NCBI GenBank assembly: GCA_000697335.1
Contig: JNEM01010034.1
Span: 1 to 12,225 of the forward strand
Source: Conidiobolus incongruus B7586
Lineage: Eukaryota; Entomophthoromycota; Entomophthoromycetes; Entomophthorales; Conidiobolaceae
Length of the DNA: 12,225 nt
Direction of reading: 5' to 3'
The notes under the pieces are model-generated. The model was not told the origin of the DNA. It was given only the letters and a program-made list of their open reading frames with translations, and searched no databases. Both the position numbers and the translations under genes were made by a program. Numbering within the stretch: the stretch's first letter is position 1; the number at the start of each line of letters is the position of its first letter. Below, piece by piece: positions 1 through 8,134 of the stretch.

Positions 1-2480
1 AAATGTATAATATGTTTGAAAGATCAGAAATTAAAAAATTTGCCATTTCTTAATTTCTATACTAATAACACAAAATCAAAGATAATTAAATAATAATAAA
101 AATAGGAACAAATTATTATCAATATTATTACAATATCATATAAACATAGGTAAGATTATATTCATTATTTTTGATATGTAATATAGTTAAACAATGATTC
201 CTCAGATTATCTATTAATTAATATATATTATTCATCAATTTTTGATATTTTATTAATAAATCGTTGACTAATTTTCACAAATATTTTTACTTTTGATTAT
301 CTTTAATTATATTTTCATTCAAAGGTTATAATCTTAAATTATAAATAATAATATTTTACCTAATTAGTATATATTTAAAATATGATTTTTAAACAAAATT
401 ATATATATTTTTAAACTAATATAAGTTTTAACTAGGTTTTGGTTTAAAATGTGAGTTATTAGATAAAAGCTTATTGAAAATATTATATAATAATAAATAG
501 TGTTTTATTCTTAATTGTTTGATAAATATATTATGCTATTAATACACAAACAAGATATCAAGACCAAGAGTATAGAATAAAGAATATAGTAATTTCCAAT
601 GATTTTACATTAATTTTACCGAGTATTATGATATTAATTTCATAATTTCATTATTAAACAGTTTATCAAATATATATTTTCAATATAACCTTATTAAAAT
701 CAGCATGGTTTAAATAAATCAAAATAAAAATTGATAAATATATTTGATATATGCCAAAAAATACATTATTGGTATCAAAGTCAATTTATGAAATAGCAAA
801 ATGGTAAGAAATATAAAAAATTGTTCAATGTATAATCGTATATCGATATCAATAATCAATATTTTTGTTTTATTTGGCATTTATTCAATTAATTCGAGTT
901 TTCATCAACTTTGTGTCCAAAATTCAGAGTATTTGATAAAATTGATAAAAGAGCAAACATTACTCCTAATTACAGGCATATATAGATTTTAATGAACTAA
1001 ATATAATAAACATATAAAGGTAATATAAAATTCGCTATTAAAATAAATATGATACACCTATTTCATAGAGAAGTAAATATGTAGTAATATATATCCTATA
1101 TTATAAAATAAATTAAATAATGATATCGATAATCATCTATTAACTTATAATTTCAATTTAATGATACAGGCATAATACTTCATCGTCTTAAATACTTTAT
1201 AATGAAATATCCAATAATCCTGAATCCCAAATAGTTATAATGCTTACTCAATTGTTATTCTATTGGATTAAATTAATTGAATAGTATTAAGGTGAAATAT
1301 TTTTGTGATTATTTTGAATATGATGTATTGTATATAATAGTATAAAGTGATTATAATTTTGAAAACCTTCAAATTTTTCTAGTTATAATATTATTAAATA
1401 AATTATTATAATTAAAGCTATTTGTCAGTTTGATAATATTATTATTTTTAATAGTACTTTATCACTACTCAATTAATTTAAAATATTTATAGCATTCGAT
1501 ATATAGTTATTGTGGTTAATTACCAATTAAATCAAAATTAATTTGTAAGGAGTTAGATAAATTTAGAAGTAAGTAATAAATTATTCTGATACCAAATTGC
1601 GTGACTTCCATCTCAAATATCGTTTATTGGTTAATAAACGACCAAATTGTTGAATACCGCAATCAATTTTAGAATGCATATATCAGTTTCACAGGTGTAC
1701 AGGATAATTATGAATCTTCAAAGTGGATAAATTAAATACAGTTCTGACTAAAGTCAAAAAGAATGCGTAAGCTTTTGTTTAGTTTAGACAAGGATACAGT
1801 AATAATATTCAACAGTAAGAAAATAATATGCAAAAAATTTAAAATAATGAATACGATATATTGGACCAAAAATAAAATTCTAATAAATTTAAAAATAATC
1901 TAAAAATCAATTAATAAGCATTAAAACTGAATATTTCTAATATTGATTATAAGTATTTAGTATATTGTTGAAAATTCAATATAAGGATAATATATATTGT
2001 TCACTAATTCGATTATTTAAAACAGATAATTTTTATTATTATTCAACATAATTATTTCTTTGAATCTGAATTTGCTATTATATTTTCTTTAATTAAACTC
2101 TTAAATTTGAAAATTTGTATTATAATCTGATTATTTTAAAGTTTTTTTATTAATTTTTGAAAATCATAAAGGAAATAAAACTTTTATTATTATATTAATA
2201 TTTCGGGCAATCAAAATCGTGATCTATGGGTGTTTAACATAAATTGGTTATTTTTAATAAATCAAGTCATGCTTTACATTTCTTAATAATAATATTTAAT
2301 TTAATATATATACATATATCAAACCTGAGATACTAATTATATTGTATGTGTTATATTCCCATAGAAATATCGAAAGATGGTAAAAATTAACCTATGAATT
2401 AAATAGTATAAATTCCTAAATAAAGTGTATCCAATAAATTATCCAATATTTTATCATTAACAAACAATCTTATTATGCTA
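1..2480. other. AT-rich intergenic region, no convincing gene
   Basis: About 2.5 kb of very AT-rich sequence with stops dense in every frame. The only open frame of note is a 63-codon plus-strand stretch at 801-992 whose composition matches the spacer, so it is not called as a gene. The left edge carries one copy of a dispersed repeat (7-51). A slightly less AT-rich patch at about 1590-1800 contains a perfect 8-bp inverted repeat with a 4-base loop (1621-1640) and two copies of accaaattg exactly 50 bases apart (1591-1599 and 1641-1649). No coding, tRNA or transposon signature was recognised in it. Some regulatory DNA for a gene outside the window could be present but cannot be identified. Confidence 0.6.
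7..51 (+). repeat. Dispersed direct repeat, copy 1
   Basis: These 45 bases match 7476-7520 in the same orientation at 43 of 45 positions; the differences are at 22 and 42 of this copy. The similarity stops sharply on the right after the shared catttctt. This copy lies at the window edge, so its true left end is not certain. The stretch is AT-rich, but a gap-free match of this length is far beyond chance. It may be the edge of a dispersed mobile or repetitive element, or a footprint of segmental duplication; the family is not recognised. Confidence 0.6.
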
Positions 2481-2551
2481 AGTAAATTAAATTGGGGAGA
2501 TGGAAGGTTTCATTAATGTCAACTGAGCAAAATTGAAGCACATAACATACG

Positions 2552-2615
2552 ACTCTAATTAGTAGTATAGAGTTTGAATCAGGTATAAAAAGCCTATTGG
2601 TCCTGCATACTCATC
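2552..2615 (+). promoter_or_regulatory. Promoter of the small secreted protein gene (TATA box at 2584-2590)
   Basis: A textbook TATA element (tataaaa, 2584-2590) stands about 75 bases before the ATG at 2664, in a short stretch less AT-rich than its surroundings. It would place transcription start near 2610-2620 and leave a 5' leader of roughly 50 bases. Just upstream, an inverted repeat with 6-bp arms actcta / tagagt (2552-2557 and 2568-2573, ten-base gap) could be a binding site for a dimeric regulator, although arms this short occur by chance in AT-rich DNA. The TATA box is seen; the start site and operator role are inferred. Confidence 0.5.
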
Positions 2616-2663
2616 ATTGCTTTTTTATTTAATAACCCTAATCATAATATTTTTGTAATTAAA

Positions 2664-2939
2664 ATGTCAAATACTCGCCAAATTTCCATTTTATCATATC
2701 TTCCAATTATTCTTATGGTCCTTTTCATTTCCATTGGTATGGTCTCAGCCCAGAAGCCTTCGGAAACTGCAATTGGCTCAGCTCTCGTAACTGGAATTAC
2801 AGCAGTAACAGGGTTTGTATTTGATTTAATCAAGGGCTACCTCAGAAATATTGTTTCTTTCTTCTATAATGTCATCGCACCTATCGTTCAGAGGATTGGA
2901 CTTGCATTATTTAACAGAGTAAAGAGCAAGTTCAATTGA
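2664..2939 (+). CDS. Small secreted cationic hydrophobic protein, 91 aa, function unknown
   Basis: I do not recognise this protein. Residues 1-29 look like a signal peptide: a short polar start with R5, a hydrophobic core at about 9-25, and a likely cut after VSA, before Q30. The mature part would be about 62 residues, free of cysteine and rich in Ile, Val, Phe, Gly and Ala. It has two hydrophobic or amphipathic stretches (about 37-56 and 63-84) and a basic tail with R85, K87 and K89. By count it carries seven basic and two acidic residues. The start is supported by a TATA box about 75 bases upstream and by the signal peptide beginning at once. Base composition is clearly less AT-rich than the flanks, which supports real coding. 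The gene runs opposite to the tyrosinase cluster. It could be a candidate effector, a membrane-active or antimicrobial-like peptide, or a short wall or membrane protein; the sequence does not decide. An open frame on the opposite strand (2642-2833) is its shadow. Confidence 0.65.
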   Translation: MSNTRQISILSYLPIILMVLFISIGMVSAQKPSETAIGSALVTGITAVTGFVFDLIKGYLRNIVSFFYNVIAPIVQRIGLALFNRVKSKFN

Positions 2940-3430
2940 TCATATTTACTTTTATCATTTTATTAGGCCCTGTAACCATATCAATCCGTATTGATGGGAG
3001 GTAATCTTGTCAATCACTTAAGAAACTGCGATTACCACACCGAATCGAGAAGACACATTGGAGAACACTCATTTCCTAAATTGGGTTGTTGTGTTCCTTT
3101 CTGTCACTGAGTCATTCCTATCCGTAAAAATCAACAATCAAAGTTAATATAAGGTTATCACCAACGAACTAATAAACACATCTCTTTTATCTTCATTTCA
3201 AAAATATCTAGTCTCTAAGTTTTTCTTGTAATTCTCACAAAAGTATCTAGTCGTGACGAGCATGGGATATTTACTTTACTCGAAGAACCCGATTCACAGC
3301 AAGCCATTTTCACCTCATTTGGTGAACCCCATTAATTTCTCCTAACTCTGTGGTAATCTATCGTTTATTACTGGTGATTCCCCGTTTAAGCTTTAAAAGT
3401 ATTTCCTCCCACAATTATGGTGGTCAGTAT
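2940..3430. other. Less AT-rich non-coding island: possible 3' UTR, ncRNA or small non-autonomous element
   Basis: This half kilobase directly follows the secreted-protein gene and is clearly less AT-rich than the DNA on its right, yet it has no long open frame. An AATAAA at 3171-3176 could be a distant polyadenylation signal for that gene. Near the two ends, ccgtattgatgggaggtaat (2986-3005) resembles the reverse complement of 3401-3420, sharing the core gggagg with small gaps, which suggests weak terminal inverted repeats. Inside, gattaccaca (3030-3039) is complementary to tgtggtaatc (3349-3358), and ttcacc / ggtgaa (3309-3326) forms a 6-bp hairpin. A tatctagtc motif occurs at about 3205 and 3245. 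No target-site duplication was identified. An SRP RNA was considered because of the tgtaa..gggagg start but is not supported further in. Confidence 0.35.
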
Positions 3431-4508
3431 CATAACCATTTATATAGTTAATAATTAATAATCATATTACCACTTTATTTTGAGAATCTTTGATAATTCA
3501 ATATATTTGCTGAGTATAAAAAGTTATATTATTTTTTATTTTGAAATTTGATTATATTAGCTATAATTATTATTGAAATATAATTATTAAACAAAATTTA
3601 TTAATAATATTTCTAGAATCTATACATATATTAGTGATATTTTCCAATATATAAATATAGAACAAAACTATGTCTTTACATAATATTAAGAATCGCTCGC
3701 ATACAATCAAGGCATTGATTAGAAGTAAGCATGAATAAATAGAAACTTAGCAACTCTAAAATGACATATCTCATTTTATAATTATTTAAATATTCTCTAT
3801 ATTTGCATCTTGGCTATTAACCAAGAATTTATTTTAATATCTTCAAAATTGTAATTAATTAAATTAATATTATAGATAATATTTACCATGTTATTCTAAT
3901 TTGAATAATTATTCTCAGATATCAAATTATATTAAAGATATTTATTCATTATGATGCTGTATTCAAATTTTAGCACTTTTCAATATCATTTTTAATAAAT
4001 AATTAAATCTAAAAGATGGAGTCTATAATTACGGATTTCATTAGTTAACAACAATTAAAACACAGTTTTCAAAGTGAACAATTCAATAATTATAATTATT
4101 ATTTTCAATTTCTGAAAGTTGATGCATTAAATTTCATTATAAAGGTTTTAAACTTTTGTGTATTCCTAATATTATATAAGTCATACAGATGCATTAAATA
4201 TAAATAAAAATATGATTTATATAAAGTGCCATTTATTTGGTTTATAGTTTATAATATAAATATTATCATAAGCGTGGAAAAAAGTAAAAATTAATTTTAA
4301 ATACCTTCTCTCACTGTGAATGGTAAAAAATAACTTATTGTACAAGGAAATTAATTTAAATTATATTTTACCAATTGAAAAATGATACAAAAATGTTGAA
4401 TAAAATTGAAATCTTGAACAGAATAAAGTCGCTATTATTAATTTTAAATATTATAATTTATTAATTATGATTAGTATATATTTCTCAAGTTATATTTTGA
4501 TGGAATCT
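3431..4508. other. AT-rich intergenic region, nothing recognised
   Basis: About 1.1 kb between the less AT-rich island and the 3' end of the decayed tyrosinase copy. Stops are dense in all six frames and no coding similarity, RNA gene or element ends were seen. The junction with the pseudogene at its right edge is marked by a visible drop in AT content on entering the old coding sequence. Confidence 0.6.
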
Positions 4509-5749
4509 TTAATTTGTAACTAGTTCTTCAGGATCAACGAAGCTCAAATGAGCTGGAGGCTCAAATCCTTCAATGGAATTGAGTGCTTGACTAACCAAAT
4601 TCAACAGGGCGCCTTGCTTTTCGACCTGCTATTTATTTAATTTAAACCTTATTATCATCCTATCAGACGCTCTGTTAGGAGTTCTGATTTTATTTTCGGC
4701 AGTACAACCACAACCATCGATTTTTATAGCCTCCCCCACCTTCAGCAATTTATCTCATAAGTAAATTAAGCCCATTATCTTCAATTCCATTAGATTTCTA
4801 TTTTCCAAATCCGAAATTATATTTTTCTGTTTCGCTGATCCAAATGATGGGAGAGAAGCTCTCCTGGTTCCATTAATTCGCATGTTCTTAGGTAGTTCGG
4901 CACTGAGTTTTTGGTATTGATAACATAAATCATAAGACGCTACGCTCAAAAATTTATCCACTGTAACACCCCAAGCCTCAGCTAGGTCACTAGTAGAAGC
5001 ATCAGGACCAATATAATTCATACCAACCTCCGGATTACGATGTTGCCACTCCGCCCAAAGCATGTCAATAAAGCAATGATGCAATCAGAGAAAAGGATCG
5101 TTGGGAGAATACATTTCAACTATGTCACTATCATTACCACCAATATTATTATATGGTTTATCATGTGGAGTAATTTCAATTTCCTCTTTGAACTTTCAAT
5201 AATCGTCGTTATTGGATAAAATATACCATAAATGCTCGGAAGAAGGAAACGCACCAATCTTATCTCCACTATCCCAATCCCGTTGAAGGCAATGTGTTTC
5301 AGGGTGTTCAGCGTAAATATAAGCAAATGAATCTGTATCGACACATTTATCATCAGCCCCTCCATTTCCACCAAAAAACTTGGTAGCGAAAACTATACTC
5401 TTTTCAGTGTTTTCAGTGTTTTTGAGAGCCGATTGACCAGTTCCAAAACGGGAGAGTAAGTTCAGGATAATATATCTCTAATTCCTTTTCAAATTCTCTT
5501 GAAAACCGGCGATGAAAAGGTAAGGATATAGGAGTTCTGTGAGCATAATCTTTGCATAAATATGTATCAAAGTTAATTTATTCCATATCATTGGTTTCGA
5601 ATCTCCAGCTTTGTTCATTGCAGTGTTAAATCTCGTATTTCCTTCCTGATCGTTGGTTTGATGCAAACTTTAATACTTCCTTGAGCTAATACATCCAATC
5701 TGAGGAATTCTAATATCACTATATAAAATAATTCTCAATATTTAGCCAT
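4509..5749 (-). pseudogene. Decayed full-length tyrosinase (polyphenol oxidase) copy
   Basis: Read on the minus strand from an ATG at 5747-5749, this stretch follows the intact paralogue at 8135-9385 from signal peptide to C-terminus, and its length is almost the same (1241 against 1251 bases). Recognisable in order are MAKY and a hydrophobic leader ending in LAQ, CIKPTIRKEIRDL, the CuA region (TLIHIYAK, DYAHR, FHRRFSREFEKEL), FGGNGG with its cysteine, HPETHCLQRDWD, the CuB region (TPHDKPY, YSPNDPF, LHHCFIDMLW), DLCYQY and NKIRTP. It ends at a TAA at 4509-4511. It is broken by stops at codon 5 (5735-5737), 5196-5198, 5085-5087 (replacing Trp of FLW), 4755-4757 and 4629-4631. Frame changes lie near 5620 (with loss of several codons), 5550, 5420 and 4740. 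The second CuB histidine reads Tyr (5151-5153). A 9-base tandem duplication lies at 5402-5419. Splicing could not plausibly remove so many breaks. Open frames at 4755-5084 and 5478-5666 are fragments of it. Confidence 0.9.
5402..5419 (-). repeat. 9-base tandem duplication inside the tyrosinase pseudogene
   Basis: Two back-to-back copies of tttcagtgt. On the coding strand they add three codons, giving NTENTEK where the intact paralogue has NPEK just after its YWDWSKDSQ segment. The insertion keeps frame by itself, but a separate frame change sits beside it. It looks like replication slippage during or before decay of the copy. Confidence 0.75.
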
Positions 5750-7398
5750 GTTATAATACAATTTTACTCTGATTTTCTAGTTTATTGTATTTGAAAAACA
5801 ACATAAGAATTAGATTCTATTCATTCATATTTATATTATCTATCTGACTTTGAGTAAAGCGGGTGAGCTCTACCAAATAAAAAGTTCCATTTCTGATGTG
5901 TTAATATATGAAATTCAAAACTAAAAATTAGATAATTGACTCATAATAGAAGTTTTTTGCAAGAATATCGCAATATAACAATTATTGAAATTTTAATCTG
6001 TTATTCAATAGTATAGGTTATATAACATATATTAAACTTGTTTTAAATTAATTTCATTCATCTTAAATTTAAAAATAACTTTTGTTTTGGAATAAAAATG
6101 AACTAATTGAAATTTTTAAAGGTTATTATACTTATGAATATAATATGTCTTTAAACTATTCCATATAAAAGTAATTAATTAAATTTCAGAATACTATTCA
6201 ATTGACTAATAATATAAGAAAATATTATTTTGTAATTTAAATAATAGAAGTTCTTTGCAATTGAAAAAAATAGAAAATATAAAATATAACATATAAAAAT
6301 AAATATAAATTATAAAATTAATACTCTTTTTTATTATTAATAACTTTTTACCATACTTATGGTAAACTTCTAATACTAAAAAGACAGTTCTTTTTATTAA
6401 GGATTGAAATTAGATATTTCACAAACCAATTAAATTTTCTTATAGAAACTTTTATTTTTATAAGCTAGTTTTTTAATTATTGAAGAAGAAATATAATTAC
6501 ATAGGTTATAATATAAAAAAAATACTAGATATTGTAGTCTACTCTAAATGTTTTTAATTAGAAATTTTTTGATATTTTTAGTTATATATATATTTAATAA
6601 TGATTATATAAAATATTAAGTTCTTTTAAATTATATTAAGAATATAAATTAAAAATAATTTTTATTAAAAAAACAAAATAAAGTCTATTATTAATTGATT
6701 CTCTTTAGAAAATTAAATAAGTATAGCATATAATACTATAATTTCATATAATTATATATATTTGCTTATAAATTAAATATTTATTTCAATATATTATACA
6801 AAATTAATTTAAATTAATTTAGAATATTAAATGAAGCTTTAATAAAAATTATAAAAAAGGATTGAAAAATTATCAATTATAATAATTTATTATAAAAAAT
6901 TGGATTTGTAGCTATATTTTCATAGGTTTTGCTTAATAATACCTATTTTAACTTTTCTTAAATTTTAATTAAATTATAAAATATTTATTTTATATTTTTA
7001 TTAATAAATTTAAGCTTAAACTTTAATAAATATAAAATATTTATGTAATTAAAATAAAGTATTTTGTTAATTCTTTAACTAAAATAAAAAGGTTGCTTTT
7101 AATATATTATTTAGCCCTAATAATAATTGAAAAAATAATAGTTAAAATAAGTTTTTAGCTTTTAACAAGTTTTAAATAGTTTTTTCTTAGTTTTAAAGTA
7201 ATTTACCTAGTTATAAATAATTAATTGGAATAATATTCTATTACCAAACATTGTTTGTAAGTTGTAAATAATTTTAAAGGGTTTATGGTCAAGTTAAATT
7301 AATATTAAAATAAACACTTTGATAATTATTATTTAATTTAAGCATAATTAAATTAAACACCAAATTTTAAAAAATTAATTTATTACTCAAAAAAGCTA

Positions 7399-7418
7399 AT
7401 ATATATATATATATATAT
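7399..7418. repeat. (AT)10 microsatellite
   Basis: Ten uninterrupted AT dinucleotides within the AT-rich spacer. This is ordinary simple sequence, likely to vary in length between isolates. Confidence 0.9.
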
Positions 7419-7475
7419 AATTTAAAGCTATATATTCTCCTATTTATTTTATATATATTTTATTATTTTAAACCA

Positions 7476-7520
7476 ATAATATGTTTGAAAAATCAGAAAT
7501 TAAAAAATTTCCCATTTCTT
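7476..7520 (+). repeat. Dispersed direct repeat, copy 2
   Basis: This copy matches 7-51 at 43 of 45 bases in the same orientation and lies about 0.6 kb past the 3' end of the intact tyrosinase gene. Flanking sequences on both sides differ from those of copy 1 (aaacc before, taaatctaag after), so the shared unit is short. No third copy was seen at the matching place downstream of the tyrosinase at 11215-12225, so it is not a regular part of the duplicated gene unit. Confidence 0.6.
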
Positions 7521-8093
7521 TAAATCTAAGGTGATAAAATATATATGATTAATCAACCAATTTTTTTTAAATCTAATGATTTAAATTACAAATTAAATAA
7601 GGTAGTATTTAATTAATTCATATCTATATTATAAATGAACAGCTTAGATATTCACTGTTTTTGTTTAATCACTCATTATTTTTCTTAAAATCGTTATTTC
7701 ATTAAGTAATATTATAGAGAATTGAATTTAAAACTATTTTTGATATTTGAATATTTTGAATTGGTGTAAAATTGTGAACCAGAGTATTTTATTTTATTGA
7801 AATGTTTAATAATTTATATATAGTATGACTTAGAATTTTATTATTCGAACTATTAATTGCCAAGAATTTAAATGTATAATACATAATGTCTATAATAGTT
7901 ATATATTGTAATCAAACCTATATAATTTTGAATTAAATTAGCAACTTCGAATTCTATTCTATATGAATAATTAAATAACCTAATATGTTTAAACCAAGTT
8001 CATATGATATATAATATATGTAGTTAGGAAATTCGTTTATTGATTATAAATATATTGCTTATATCAACAAAATTAATTTTATATTTAAAAATA

Positions 8094-8099
8094 TTTATT
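8094..8099 (-). terminator. Possible polyadenylation signal of the intact tyrosinase gene
   Basis: On the minus strand this reads AATAAA, 35 bases past the stop codon of the 416-residue tyrosinase, a plausible distance for a short fungal 3' UTR. In sequence this AT-rich the hexamer is common by chance, so the call rests mainly on position. Confidence 0.25.
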
Positions 8100-8134
8100 A
8101 TATATTTTTGTGAATAATTATTAGATATTGGGCT

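Larger units (their letters stand above)
5750..8134. other. Extremely AT-rich spacer between tyrosinase copies
   Basis: Almost 2.4 kb of nearly pure A/T sequence, the most AT-biased part of the window (especially about 5900-7500), with no open frame worth calling on either strand. It holds an (AT)10 microsatellite at 7399-7418, the second copy of the 45-base repeat at 7476-7520, and a perfect 8-bp hairpin with a 4-base loop at 6347-6366 that is expected by chance in such sequence. The right end should contain the 3' untranslated region of the tyrosinase at 8135-9385. The left end (about 5750-5900) should contain the old promoter of the decayed copy, but no TATA box stands out there. Confidence 0.6.

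Noticed and set aside
801-992. 63-codon plus-strand frame with a hydrophobic stretch near residues 15-29
   Set aside because: Its composition is the same as the surrounding spacer, there is no clear TATA box before it, it has a residue mix typical of translated AT-rich DNA, and no recognised similarity. A signal-peptide-like run of Ile, Phe and Leu is easily produced by A/T codons.
1621-1640. Perfect 8-bp inverted repeat with 4-base loop, and a similar one at 6347-6366
   Set aside because: With so few effective letters in AT-rich DNA, several such hairpins are expected by chance in 12 kb, and neither follows a gene or carries a T run in a meaningful position.
2642-2833. Minus-strand 63-codon frame opposite the small secreted protein
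   Set aside because: It overlaps the better supported plus-strand gene, has no signal or promoter of its own, and is best seen as its antisense shadow.
2966-3260. SRP (7SL) RNA suggested by cctgtaacc followed by gggagg
   Set aside because: The start resembles the Alu domain in outline, but the conserved S-domain helix and its GNRA-type loop could not be found downstream, so the likeness is probably accidental.
5580-5610. tRNA T-arm-like ggtttcgaatctcc
   Set aside because: It lies within the tyrosinase pseudogene and codes for part of its aligned N-terminal region; no acceptor stem or anticodon arm can be formed around it.
4509-5749. Interpreting the broken tyrosinase as an intron-containing live gene
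   Set aside because: The intact neighbour is intronless over the same span, the breaks fall in conserved coding segments including a copper-site Trp, and the alignment continues without intron-sized gaps.
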